From Peribacillus muralis (GTDB taxonomy: Bacteria; Bacillota; Bacilli; Bacillales; DSM-1321), in the NCBI RefSeq assembly GCF_001645685.2, contig NZ_CP017080.1:2843051-2907050 (forward strand): a stretch of DNA of 64,000 nt, in the 5' to 3' direction. The notes beneath the pieces are model-generated. The model did not search any database. It had not been told where the DNA came from and saw only the letters and a list, made by a program, of their open reading frames with translations. Position numbers and translations under genes: made by a program. Shown in pieces: positions 1 to 8,034 of this stretch; within the stretch, counting starts at the first letter, position 1, and each line of letters opens with the position of its first letter.

Positions 1-1196
1 ATCGGACCTAATGGGTTGCCCCCCAATGCCAAGCCAGCACCGATTGCCGCAAAAATGGTCATGAAGGTCGCTTTGAACACAGAGTCACCAATCCCAGAAA
101 GAGGCCCCATCAAAGCGGCTTTCGTGGAAGAAATGGTTTCAGAGGTGATTGGTTTTCCTTGCGCCCGTTGATCCTCCAAGGCAAGTGTCACACCGATGAT
201 GGCATTAGTAGTATACGGATGACAGTTAAAAAACTCATTATGGCGGACAATTGCTTCTTTTAATTCCTCATCATCTCCATAGAGTCTTTTGAGTGCCGGC
301 ATTACCGCATAGCAAAATCCTAAACTGCCATACCGCTCATAATTTATGGACGTCATGCTGAAGAAGGAACGAAAAAAAGTGATGATTAAATCCTTCCTTG
401 TCAGTTTCGCCTTTTCCATCTCACCTCGCTGGGGTGATGGAAGAGACATGTCACGGTTATCCCCCTTATTCATCACCACCGAAATGCTTATTGCAATTCC
501 AAGACCCAACAAGGCAATCGACAGTACAGGAAGTTCCAAATAAACGGCCAGTACGAATCCAATCAGGAAAAATGACCAATACTTCTTGAAGTTCATCATT
601 TTCAGAAGCATCGCCATACCAATGGCAGGCAGAATTCCAGCAGAAACCTTTAAACCATCCATAAACCAAGCAGGCATGGAATCCACAAAGTTCTTTACAA
701 AGTCACTCCCGAAGTGAACAGCCAAAAATGTCGGAATGAACATAACTGTAAAAAAAACGATCAAACCAGACAGATGAAGCCGTCCTGCCCTTTTTAGATT
801 AAGCTCTTTTAGAGCATTGTCAGCACGATGCACGAGATACATATTGAAGTTCCAAGCAAGCATGATCAAAAGCTGTGCCAGAATGCCAATTGGCAAGGCC
901 AGGGCAATTCCAACCTCCGGTTTACCTCCAGCACTGATCGCAAAAATCGTACCAATCAGGCCTGCAATTTGTGCATTGGGAGGGACGCTCCCACCTATCG
1001 GCAGCACCCCCATGAACATCAATTCGACGCTTGCCCCTACGATCAATCCCGTTTGGAGGTCGCCCATCATTAAACCTAGTAAAGGGCCCGCAAAAATCGG
1101 TCGGCTGATCATCCAATATCCGTACCCATAATTTTCAGTCATTAGAACTGCAACAAAAGCGCTAAGCAAAACGGCCGAAAGGATGCCAATCTCCAC
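1..1196 (-). CDS. Mannose-family PTS EIIC-EIID fusion, partial
   Basis: Membrane part of a mannose/fructose/sorbose-type phosphotransferase system, which imports a sugar while phosphorylating it. A GTG start at 1196 follows an AGGAGGAG site. Residues 1-259 read as EIIC (hydrophobic helices; GNPP-type segments such as PIGGSVPPNAQIAG). From residue 260 (MEKAKLTRKDLI) the sequence reads as EIID, including INYERYGSLGF and KPITSETISSTKAALMGPLSG. I translated every codon from 1196 to the window edge and found no stop between the two halves, so they form one open frame of at least 398 codons. In most systems EIIC and EIID are separate genes. The end of EIID lies outside the window. EIIB and EIIA lie just upstream in the same operon. 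The sugar cannot be told from sequence. Confidence 0.88.
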   Translation of the reverse strand, partial: MEIGILSAVLLSAFVAVLMTENYGYGYWMISRPIFAGPLLGLMMGDLQTGLIVGASVELMFMGVLPIGGSVPPNAQIAGLIGTIFAISAGGKPEVGIALALPIGILAQLLIMLAWNFNMYLVHRADNALKELNLKRAGRLHLSGLIVFFTVMFIPTFLAVHFGSDFVKNFVDSMPAWFMDGLKVSAGILPAIGMAMLLKMMNFKKYWSFFLIGFVLAVYLELPVLSIALLGLGIAISISVVMNKGDNRDMSLPSPQRGEMEKAKLTRKDLIITFFRSFFSMTSINYERYGSLGFCYAVMPALKRLYGDDEELKEAIVRHNEFFNCHPYTTNAIIGVTLALEDQRAQGKPITSETISSTKAALMGPLSGIGDSVFKATFMTIFAAIGAGLALGGNPLGP

Positions 1197-1233
1197 TTTT
1201 TCTCCTCCTATAATAAATGACGTTCTTTCCCGA

Positions 1234-1704
1234 CTATATTTTCGTGAATAAATCGATGGATTTGTCACTTGGTGATGTCCTGATTTCACAGGCGATCCCG
1301 TGACCTCTTATTTTTCGAAAGACATCCCTATCTTCTTCGTCCAAATAGACAGTTTTACTTATTTCCTGTTTACCAGGTTTATAATACATGCCGCCTACAT
1401 TTATTGAAGGCAGGGTAATTCCCTTTTCAATCAGGGATAAGAGAACATGGGGACTTTTAACGACGATGAATGTTTTCACGGACTCCGGCTGTGCAGCTAA
1501 ATATCTCACTGCATTTTCGACGGAAAGTATTGCATGTTTTTTTCCGGAAGGGACTGCCATACTAAGCAGCAGGATTTGGGTCGGGTCGTTCGCCGCTTCA
1601 TCATCAATTACAAGATATTCCGTGACTTGATAAGCAACGCTCCATGAATAAGCGACCTGTCCATGTATAAGCCGTTCATCTATTCGGGTAATAACAATGC
1701 TCAT
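1234..1704 (-). CDS. Mannose-family PTS EIIB component
   Basis: Cytoplasmic EIIB subunit, 156 residues, which takes phosphate from EIIA and passes it to the incoming sugar. The N-terminus has the family signature RIDERLIHGQV, in which His14 is the expected phosphorylation site. ATG at 1704 is preferred because AAGGAGG ends 6 bases upstream; an in-frame TTG two codons earlier would sit on the ribosome binding site. It lies between EIIA (upstream) and the EIIC-EIID fusion (37 bases downstream), so the three genes form one operon. Length is normal for LevE/AgaB-type EIIB proteins. Confidence 0.92.
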   Translation of the reverse strand: MSIVITRIDERLIHGQVAYSWSVAYQVTEYLVIDDEAANDPTQILLLSMAVPSGKKHAILSVENAVRYLAAQPESVKTFIVVKSPHVLLSLIEKGITLPSINVGGMYYKPGKQEISKTVYLDEEDRDVFRKIRGHGIACEIRTSPSDKSIDLFTKI

Positions 1705-1725
1705 GACCAACCTCCTTGACGATTA

Positions 1726-2112
1726 TTATTTGATTACTGAGTTTATATGACTAATGCTTTGGGAAGCATTGGCGATTAACTCTCCCGGACTAGCAGGTGA
1801 TAGGCAGCATTCAATCACCAAACCCAGATGGAAACCGGCGATTACGTGTATATCGCTCCCTCCCAACACTTGAAGTGTAGCTGCATTGCATGGGGAACCG
1901 CCTTTAATATCTGCCAGTATGATAATCTCTTGATGGCAGACCCGCAGTTGATTGACTGAAGTTCCGAGCTGGCTTGAAAATGATTCGAACGTTTCGTTCG
2001 CATCCATGCTCAATGCATAGAGATGTTCTTGTTTTCCTGTAATCAGTTCCACACATTCCTTCATCGTCAAGGCTAGTTTGCCATGACTTACAAGTAAAAT
2101 GGCCCTATTCAA
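1726..2112 (-). CDS. Mannose-family PTS EIIA component
   Basis: EIIA subunit of 128 residues that accepts phosphate from HPr. The opening ILLVSHGKLA carries the expected phospho-His10, and the IKGGSPCNAA segment is typical of this fold. The start is TTG at 2112, preceded by GGAGG at 7 bases; no closer ATG fits. It is the first gene of the PTS operon, 21 bases ahead of EIIB, and divergent from an RpiR-type regulator across about 200 bases of AT-rich DNA that carries inverted repeats. Regulation by that neighbour is inferred from position. Confidence 0.9.
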   Translation of the reverse strand: MNRAILLVSHGKLALTMKECVELITGKQEHLYALSMDANETFESFSSQLGTSVNQLRVCHQEIIILADIKGGSPCNAATLQVLGGSDIHVIAGFHLGLVIECCLSPASPGELIANASQSISHINSVIK

Positions 2113-2209
2113 ATTATCACCTCCTTATATTTGAATTTTTAAAATATTCTATCTTTAATCATGATATATAAACAGAATTAAAATATCAACATTTTTACAT
2201 AAAAAACAA

Positions 2210-2265
2210 GAAATAAAATTTCAAAAATGACATTATTTTCTGCAAATGGACCAAATGAAATTTCA
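2210..2265. promoter_or_regulatory. Inverted repeats between PTS operon and rpiR-type gene
   Basis: Two short palindromes lie in the divergent intergenic region: GAAAT-AAA-ATTTC at 2210-2222 and the perfect TGAAATTTCA at 2256-2265, 33-36 bases apart (edge to edge). Both share the GAAAT/ATTTC half-site, so they could be operators for the neighbouring RpiR-family regulator. The link to the protein is inference, and AT-rich DNA produces such motifs by chance. Confidence 0.4.
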
Positions 2266-2312
2266 ATTGTGATATAAATGTAATAAGGATATCTCTTACA
2301 AGGAGGACAATT

Positions 2313-3164
2313 ATGAGCTCATCTTTATTACAAAAAATCAAAGAAAAATCCGACTCACTGTCACGTGCAGAACGGCAAGTAGCCCAATATATATTGGAAC
2401 ATGCCGATTTGGTGCAAACGTACACGATTTCTGAAATATCGATTAACGCTAATGTTTCCCAAGCGAGCGTTGTCCGTTTTTGTAAACGGATGGGCATTGA
2501 AAGTTTTAAAACCTTTCAACTTACCTTGGTGAAAGAATTGAGTTCGAACCATACCAATATTAATGACCTTTCTTTATTACGTGAGAATGATACTCCTTAC
2601 CAACTTTTTCAAAAGGTAACGATGAGCAATAAAATCGCCTTGGATTCGCTAGAACAAACATTGAATAAGAAAGAGTTTGATAAAGCGGTAGAATGCTTAA
2701 GCCTGGCAAAGCGGATTGCCTTTTTCGGAGTGGGCGGCTCTTCTACAGCTGCATTGGATGCCAGTCATAAATTCGCCAAACTTGGCGTAGCGACAGGGAT
2801 GAACACGGATTTTCATACCGTTATCTCGTATGTTTCCAATTTCACTTCACAAGATGCATTGGTCCTTTTTTCAACATCCGGTAAAACGAAGGATGTTTTG
2901 GAGATGGCTTCCTATGCAAAAAAAATTGACGTTCCCATTGTGGCCATAACCGCCTACTCAAAGTCTCCTCTATTGAAACTCGCTACGATACAGCTTTGCT
3001 TTCCTGACATTGAACATGATCACCGAATCGGCAGCATTGCATCGAGAATCATGCAGCTTAACATGGTCGATGCCCTTTACTTAAGCGTTTTTCACCGCAT
3101 CGACAAACAGACGATCGATAATTATCAAAAGGCCAGAGAAGAAATCCTTCGTCTGAGAAGATGA
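2313..3164 (+). CDS. RpiR-family transcriptional regulator (HTH + SIS)
   Basis: Transcription factor of 283 residues. Residues 1-75 form an RpiR-type helix-turn-helix (ISINANVSQASVVRFCKRMG). Residues about 105-250 form a SIS sugar-phosphate isomerase domain (GVGGSSTAALDASHKFAKLG and LFSTSGKTKDVLEMA), which in this family senses a phosphosugar. ATG is preceded by ACAAGGAGGACAATT. It is divergent from the mannose-family PTS operon and probably controls it in response to the phosphosugar formed by import. Such regulators can repress or activate; the sequence does not say which. Confidence 0.9.
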   Translation: MSSSLLQKIKEKSDSLSRAERQVAQYILEHADLVQTYTISEISINANVSQASVVRFCKRMGIESFKTFQLTLVKELSSNHTNINDLSLLRENDTPYQLFQKVTMSNKIALDSLEQTLNKKEFDKAVECLSLAKRIAFFGVGGSSTAALDASHKFAKLGVATGMNTDFHTVISYVSNFTSQDALVLFSTSGKTKDVLEMASYAKKIDVPIVAITAYSKSPLLKLATIQLCFPDIEHDHRIGSIASRIMQLNMVDALYLSVFHRIDKQTIDNYQKAREEILRLRR

Positions 3165-3346
3165 ATGTACAGGACACATATGCTCGACAAGTGAAGCGCT
3201 CACTGCCTTCCATACATCTGTTGCGAGCCATGAACCATTCTCGGTTTTGAAATTGAACTTTAATGTTTTGTCAAAAAAATACAAAAAACCAATAAGGGAC
3301 TAACATCATCAAATATAACCCATTCTTCACTTAAGGAAAGAATTTA

Positions 3347-3384
3347 AAAAGGGGTACGGAATTGGAAAAATCCGTACCCCTTTC
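3347..3384. terminator. Bidirectional terminator between rpiR-type gene and puuP
   Basis: GGGGTACGGA at 3351-3360 pairs with TCCGTACCCC at 3371-3380 around a 10-base loop, flanked by A-rich and T-rich tracts. It lies between two convergent genes and could serve both. Confidence 0.75.
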
Positions 3385-3433
3385 GTCTATGATTTGAACG
3401 CAGCCTTCCAAGATGCCGTTTGTGTTGTGAAGT

Positions 3434-4786
3434 CTATAGCTGTATTTCTTCCACATGATATTGAGGCGGGGCTGTCCGGAATGCTTTTGTAATGTATAGC
3501 AGATAACAAAATCCAATCAAAAACCAGCCCACCCCCATGATTAGGGAACTTGTCTCAAGGTTGATCCAAAGAATGCCAATGGATACCGCCCCGATCAGGG
3601 GCATGATTAAGTAATGGAAATATCCCTTTATCGTTCGATACTTGTTTTCCTTAATGATAAAATGGCTGATCACCGACAGATTTACGAAAGTAAAGGCCAT
3701 TAATGCACCAAAGTTAATCAGTGATGCGGCCGTCACTAAATCGAAGAATAAGGCCGACAAGGCAATGATCCCCACGATGAGTACATTGATGGCAGGTGTT
3801 TTCCATTTAGGATGAATATAGCCAAACCATTTTTCCGGAAACACTTTATCGCGGCCCATTACATACAATAGGCGTGATACGCTGGCATGCGACGCCAGTC
3901 CCGATGCAAGCGTATTGACGAGAGTCGTACATAAAAAAATCGATTGGAACAGCTTCCCACCCACGTATAGGGCGATTTCCGGCAAGGCAGCGTCAGGTTC
4001 CTTGAAACGGGAGATATCAGGAAAAAAGAGCTGGATAAAAAATGAGGAGATAATGAAGATCATTCCGCCCCATAGAGCCGTCAGAAAAATGGCTTTCGGA
4101 ATCGTTTTTGTCGGATTTGGCGTTTCCTCCGATAATGTCGTTACGGCATCAAACCCCAAAAAGGAAAAACAAAGGATGGTAGCTCCAGTTACAATGGAAG
4201 AATAATCCATACCTTCCTGTGCAAATGGCTGAATCGTAAACACCTCCCCTGTCCCTTCTCCACTGTGCAGTCCCCTGATTACTAGAACGATGAACACCGT
4301 CATGATGGCTATCTGAATCACTACAAAAAGAGCATTGAAGTTAGCCAGTACATTCACACTCCGCAGATTAAGAATGGTTACAATGGCAACGAACAGGACT
4401 ACCCATAGCCATGTTGGTACTTCTGGAAATAATGCTGTTAGATAAATTTTGGTCAATAATGCATTTACCATCGGTAAAAACAGATAATCCAACAACGAGG
4501 ACCACCCTACAAGGAACCCTAAATGGCGGCTGATCGCCTTTTGCGTATACGTGTATGCCGAGCCCGCTTCCGGAAAAACCTTTACGAGTTTTCCGTAGCT
4601 TGAGGCTGTAAAAAGCATGCCAACCAATGCAACGATATAAGCAGTCGGCACATGCCCTCCGGTGATTCCGGAAACGATACCAAATGTATCGAATACGACC
4701 ATCGGAGTCATATAAGCCAATCCCATCATAACAATTTGCCATAATTTTAGCGTTCGTTTCAGTTTCGCATCATTTTCCACTATCAT
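3434..4786 (-). CDS. puuP: PuuP-like putrescine importer (APC permease)
   Basis: Membrane transporter of 450 residues with about 12 hydrophobic segments, amino acid-polyamine-organocation superfamily. Long stretches agree with Escherichia coli PuuP as I recall it: [75 protein letters not shown] and [19 protein letters not shown]. The substrate is therefore most likely putrescine. It is divergent from a ureohydrolase of the agmatinase group, which releases amines such as putrescine plus urea, so the pair would handle import and breakdown of guanidino/polyamine compounds. A minus-strand sigma-54 promoter at 4882-4898 precedes it. Start ATG has AAGGAGGAA upstream. Confidence 0.87.
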   Translation of the reverse strand: MIVENDAKLKRTLKLWQIVMMGLAYMTPMVVFDTFGIVSGITGGHVPTAYIVALVGMLFTASSYGKLVKVFPEAGSAYTYTQKAISRHLGFLVGWSSLLDYLFLPMVNALLTKIYLTALFPEVPTWLWVVLFVAIVTILNLRSVNVLANFNALFVVIQIAIMTVFIVLVIRGLHSGEGTGEVFTIQPFAQEGMDYSSIVTGATILCFSFLGFDAVTTLSEETPNPTKTIPKAIFLTALWGGMIFIISSFFIQLFFPDISRFKEPDAALPEIALYVGGKLFQSIFLCTTLVNTLASGLASHASVSRLLYVMGRDKVFPEKWFGYIHPKWKTPAINVLIVGIIALSALFFDLVTAASLINFGALMAFTFVNLSVISHFIIKENKYRTIKGYFHYLIMPLIGAVSIGILWINLETSSLIMGVGWFLIGFCYLLYITKAFRTAPPQYHVEEIQL

Positions 4787-4881
4787 TCCTCCTTGTAACC
4801 GCTTTCAATCTTTTGGTTTTACAATCTCTAAATATTGATAAGACCTCCCTCCTTCTTAAAAAACCAACCTGAATATCTAGT

Positions 4882-4898
4882 AGCAAATATCATGCCAA
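4882..4898 (-). promoter_or_regulatory. Sigma-54 (-24/-12) promoter for puuP
   Basis: Read on the minus strand the site is TTGGCATG-ATAT-TTGCT. GG falls at 4896-4895 and GC at 4884-4883, giving the exact 12-base register of sigma-54 promoters (consensus TTGGCACG-N4-TTGCW); one base differs in the -24 box. It sits about 96 bases upstream of the puuP start. Transcription would need an enhancer-binding activator, none of which is encoded in the window. Confidence 0.75.
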
Positions 4899-4954
4899 TT
4901 GCACATGTCTTACGTCAATAACCGCCATTCCTGAATTATCCAAGGTTCATGTGT

Positions 4955-4981
4955 GCAGATGGAGCCATGGTTTCTGCTGCA
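4955..4981. promoter_or_regulatory. Possible upstream activator site between sigma-54 promoters
   Basis: GCAGA at 4955-4959 and TCTGC at 4973-4977 form an interrupted inverted repeat (TGCAG also recurs as CTGCA ending at 4981). It lies between the two divergent sigma-54 promoters, where an enhancer-binding protein should bind. The motif is short and the assignment is speculative. Confidence 0.22.
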
Positions 4982-5072
4982 TCACGATTCATTTTTCGAT
5001 AGTTTATTCGCGATTGCATAAAATCCCTAAAGGAAAACGGTAGAGAACGGGTTGAAAATCGCTTTCGGTGAA

Positions 5073-5090
5073 TTGGCATGGCAATTGCAT
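5073..5090 (+). promoter_or_regulatory. Sigma-54 (-24/-12) promoter for ureohydrolase
   Basis: The site reads TTGGCATG-GCAA-TTGCAT, with GG at 5075-5076 and GC at 5087-5088, the exact 12-base register of sigma-54 promoters. The predicted transcription start is near 5100, 48 bases before the start codon. It faces away from the matching site for puuP about 175 bases to the left. Confidence 0.78.
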
Positions 5091-5147
5091 TTGACAAGAG
5101 GGAGTATGCAGACGATTAATGGCGAAAAGAAAATGGAGGAATAAAAA

Positions 5148-6116
5148 ATGAAATATCCTTTATCACCGGATGTAAAACCGGAGTTTTGTACCACTGGATC
5201 ATTTATGCGCTTACCTTCTTCAAGAGAAAATGCCAAATTGGCAGTGGTTGGCCTGCCTTTTGATACAGCCGCTTCATTCAGGGTAGGAGCAAGGTTCGCT
5301 CCACAGGCTGTCCGTCAGGCATCCATGACTTTATTCCCGTATCATCCCATTCACAAAGTATTTCCATTTGACGAGTGTAACGCCATTGATATTGGGGATG
5401 TTTCAGTGATTCCCCATAATATCCACCGAAGCTATGAATTGATAGAAACGGCAATGGCAGAATTGATGAAAACAGGAATCATCCCAATCGGTATTGGAGG
5501 AGATCACTCCGTTACATTGGCCAATTTAAGAGCTGCCGCAAAAATTCATGGACCAGTTGCACTTCTCCATTTTGATTCACATACAGACACATGGGATACG
5601 TATTATGAAGAGAAATATTGGCATGGTTCACCGTTCATCCGTGCATATGAGGAGGGATTGCTTCAAACCGATAAAGTTTTCCAAATTGGAATTAGAGGGA
5701 CGCTCAATCATCCCGGGGATATTGATTCCAGTACAGATTTGGGCTATACCGTGATAACCACGCCTCAGCTGAAGGAAAGAGGGATTATGGATGTCGTGAA
5801 GGAAGTCAAAAAGACCATAGGGGATACACCATGTTTCTTGAGCTTCGATATCGATTTCGTTGATCCCTCGTGCGCTCCTGGAACGGGTACGTTGGAGGTC
5901 GGTGGATTGAGTAGCTTTGAAACGCTGGAGCTGATTCGCTCCCTGCACGGATTCAACTTCATCGGCTTCGACCTGGTTGAGGTTCTCCCACCCTATGACC
6001 CAACCCAAATCACCTCCTTATTGGCGGCCACCATCATTCATGACTTTGCCAGTTTAGTAGCCCTGAAATTAAGGGCAGATCAAGAAATACCAGTAGAAAA
6101 TAGTCAAAAAAGCTAA
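5148..6116 (+). CDS. Agmatinase/guanidinobutyrase-type ureohydrolase
   Basis: Manganese ureohydrolase of 322 residues that splits urea from a guanidino compound. The metal ligands are all present: His120 in GIGGDHSVT, Asp143/His145/Asp147 in HFDSHTDTW, and Asp234/Asp236 in SFDIDFVDP. His159 in YWHGSPF matches the substrate-loop histidine of agmatinases. Family members usually read HFDAHTDT and GTGTPE, while this one has HFDSHTDT and GTGTLE. Arginase is unlikely. Agmatine, 4-guanidinobutyrate or 3-guanidinopropionate are all possible; the PuuP-like neighbour favours agmatine to putrescine, while the FMRLPSSR opening resembles guanidinobutyrases. ATG has ATGGAGGAATAAAAA upstream. Expression is probably sigma-54 dependent. 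Confidence 0.86.
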   Translation: MKYPLSPDVKPEFCTTGSFMRLPSSRENAKLAVVGLPFDTAASFRVGARFAPQAVRQASMTLFPYHPIHKVFPFDECNAIDIGDVSVIPHNIHRSYELIETAMAELMKTGIIPIGIGGDHSVTLANLRAAAKIHGPVALLHFDSHTDTWDTYYEEKYWHGSPFIRAYEEGLLQTDKVFQIGIRGTLNHPGDIDSSTDLGYTVITTPQLKERGIMDVVKEVKKTIGDTPCFLSFDIDFVDPSCAPGTGTLEVGGLSSFETLELIRSLHGFNFIGFDLVEVLPPYDPTQITSLLAATIIHDFASLVALKLRADQEIPVENSQKS

Positions 6117-6188
6117 GACAGCAAGTGGCCGCGACCAAGGGTTGAATACTTCATTTGATATTTAGGAGGACACCCTCCACCACAGGCA

Positions 6189-6221
6189 AGAAGGGCCATT
6201 TAATAAAAAATGGCCCTTCTT
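6189..6221 (+). terminator. Terminator after ureohydrolase
   Basis: AAGAAGGGCCATT pairs with AATGGCCCTTCTT around a short A/T-rich loop, about 75 bases after the ureohydrolase stop codon. Confidence 0.8.
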
Positions 6222-6378
6222 GTCATCTTCTATTATGGCCCACCTACCGAACAAGGATTTTCATTTGAATAACAATGTGGTATCAGGCATCCCTGTTCTT
6301 TACGTTTGTGATAATTGATAATAGGTCGTTGCATGAACTGACTGTATTTTTCATATTCCTTTTTTCGTTATTATGTGG

Positions 6379-7077
6379 TCATTGCGCTCCTTTTTTCATC
6401 AATATTTGTTCAATGTCCTTAAAGCCTTTCATTCGGGCGTGCTGTAATGGGGTCACTTTTTCATGATCGGCTAAATTCACATCAGCCCCATGATCTAACA
6501 GCAATTGCACGGTTTCCTGTTGCCGTTCCCCTCCATCATTCAAAAGAATCGCCTCCAATAATGCCGTCCAACCTAGGTTATTGACATGATTTATATCAAT
6601 ATCAGTTTGTGTCAAAAGCTCATTGATCACGTGGACATACCCATGTTCGGAAGCAGGAATCAATGCCGTTCCTCCATATCGGTTGGTCATCGCAGGGTCT
6701 GCACCTGCATCAATCGTAGCCTTGAGGATTTCTAGATACCCTTCTGCACCAGCATATAAGAAAGGATTGTTTTTCAGATTATCTTGGATGTTGACGTCTG
6801 CACCTGCTGCGATTAGAATTTTTGCCGTCTTAAGATCATTATGATAAGTAGCGATCATAAGGGCTGTCCTCCCCTTTGAATCCTGAGAATCGATATCAGT
6901 TCCGCCCTCTATCAACTTACTTATCGTTTCCGTATCTTCCTTTTTTGCAGCTTGAAAAAGTTGTTCATTCAATTCAATCTCTTCATCCCCCATTTTTCTC
7001 AATTGCTTCTTGGAATCAGGCGCACATGCTTGAAGCAAGAAAAGACATCCCACCATTACAACCATCCACTTCCACAT
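6379..7077 (-). CDS. Ankyrin-repeat lipoprotein
   Basis: Predicted lipoprotein of 232 residues. A hydrophobic signal peptide ends in the lipobox LLQAC, with Cys18 as the lipidation site. The rest holds about five ankyrin repeats (for example DSKGRTALMIATYHNDLKTA and GADVNIQDNLKNNPFLYAGA), a protein-binding fold. ATG at 7077 with AAGGGA 10 bases upstream is preferred; an in-frame GTG at 7086 is possible but crowds that site. The protein is probably anchored on the outer face of the membrane. Its partner is unknown; ankyrin lipoproteins of Bacillus are mostly uncharacterised. Neighbours give no operon clue. Confidence 0.82.
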   Translation of the reverse strand: MWKWMVVMVGCLFLLQACAPDSKKQLRKMGDEEIELNEQLFQAAKKEDTETISKLIEGGTDIDSQDSKGRTALMIATYHNDLKTAKILIAAGADVNIQDNLKNNPFLYAGAEGYLEILKATIDAGADPAMTNRYGGTALIPASEHGYVHVINELLTQTDIDINHVNNLGWTALLEAILLNDGGERQQETVQLLLDHGADVNLADHEKVTPLQHARMKGFKDIEQILMKKGAQ

Positions 7078-7347
7078 CCATAACACGTCCCTTTTATCAT
7101 TCGTTTCCGATCTTCGTTACATCTGCCTTCCATTCCGCTGAACCCATTGACTCAAGCTTGAACCCAGCCCTGTTCGGTCTCCCTCCCATTAATACTTAGC
7201 TGAAACTTTTTATCCGTCCAATATGAGGGTAAAGCCTAATCATTAACTCCCGTCATGCAATTTCTTAAAAAAAGCTTAACATCTTTCAAAATTTCATTAA
7301 TGATTATAAAAAACCGCCACTTTTGTGACGGGTAATGCAAAGACCAT

Positions 7348-8034
7348 CTATACATTGAATCGATACCCGGCACCCCAAACCGTTTCCAGGTATTTAGGAT
7401 GTGCTGGGTCTCTTTCGATTTTTTCACGTAATTTTCTAATATGAACGGTCACAGTCGAGACATCAGCGGCCGACTCCATTCCCCAATTACTTTCATATAG
7501 TTGTTCTTTGCTCAACACTTGGTTCGGGTGCATCACAAGAAACAGTAACAAATCGAATTCCTTTGTCGTGAAGGGCACTTCACTGCCATGGATTTGAACT
7601 TTACGCGAAGCCTTATCTATCGAAATACCATGAACGAAAACAGTATTCATTTTGGATTGATTCCCTGCCAAACGATCATAGCGGGCTAAATGCGCTTTCA
7701 CCCTGGCAACCAATTCACTTGGGCTAAAGGGCTTCGTGATATAATCGTCAGCCCCTAAGCCAAGTCCTCGAATTTTATCGATATCCTCCTTCTTGGCTGA
7801 CACGATCAATATCGGTATATCCCTGGCAGCACGTATTTGCTTGCATATCTCAAATCCATTCACGCCGGGAAGCATGATGTCGAGAATAATCAGATCATAG
7901 TTTTTTTGAAGGGCCTGCTGAAGTCCTGCATCACCAGTATGTTGAATGTTGACTATAAAATCATCAATCTCTAAATAATCCCGCTGCAGTTCAGCAATGC
8001 TGACATCATCTTCAATAAGTAATATTTTTTTCAT
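7348..8034 (-). CDS. OmpR-family response regulator
   Basis: Response regulator of 228 residues. The receiver domain (1-120) has the acidic pair Asp9/Asp10, phospho-acceptor Asp52 (IILDIMLPG) and the VSAKK lysine. The C-terminal winged helix (about 130-228) has the OmpR pattern VPFTTKEFDLLLFLVMHPNQ and YLETVWGAGYRF. It resembles B. subtilis YclJ, but I am not sure of orthology. The start overlaps the stop of the upstream kinase gene (ATGA), so the two are translationally coupled; kinase before regulator is the less common order. Confidence 0.92.
   Translation of the reverse strand: MKKILLIEDDVSIAELQRDYLEIDDFIVNIQHTGDAGLQQALQKNYDLIILDIMLPGVNGFEICKQIRAARDIPILIVSAKKEDIDKIRGLGLGADDYITKPFSPSELVARVKAHLARYDRLAGNQSKMNTVFVHGISIDKASRKVQIHGSEVPFTTKEFDLLLFLVMHPNQVLSKEQLYESNWGMESAADVSTVTVHIRKLREKIERDPAHPKYLETVWGAGYRFNV

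Noticed and set aside
2113..2312. Possible sigma-54 promoter for the PTS operon, as in levD-type operons
   Set aside because: The nearest match (TTGGTCCATTTGCA on the minus strand) has the wrong GG-to-GC spacing.
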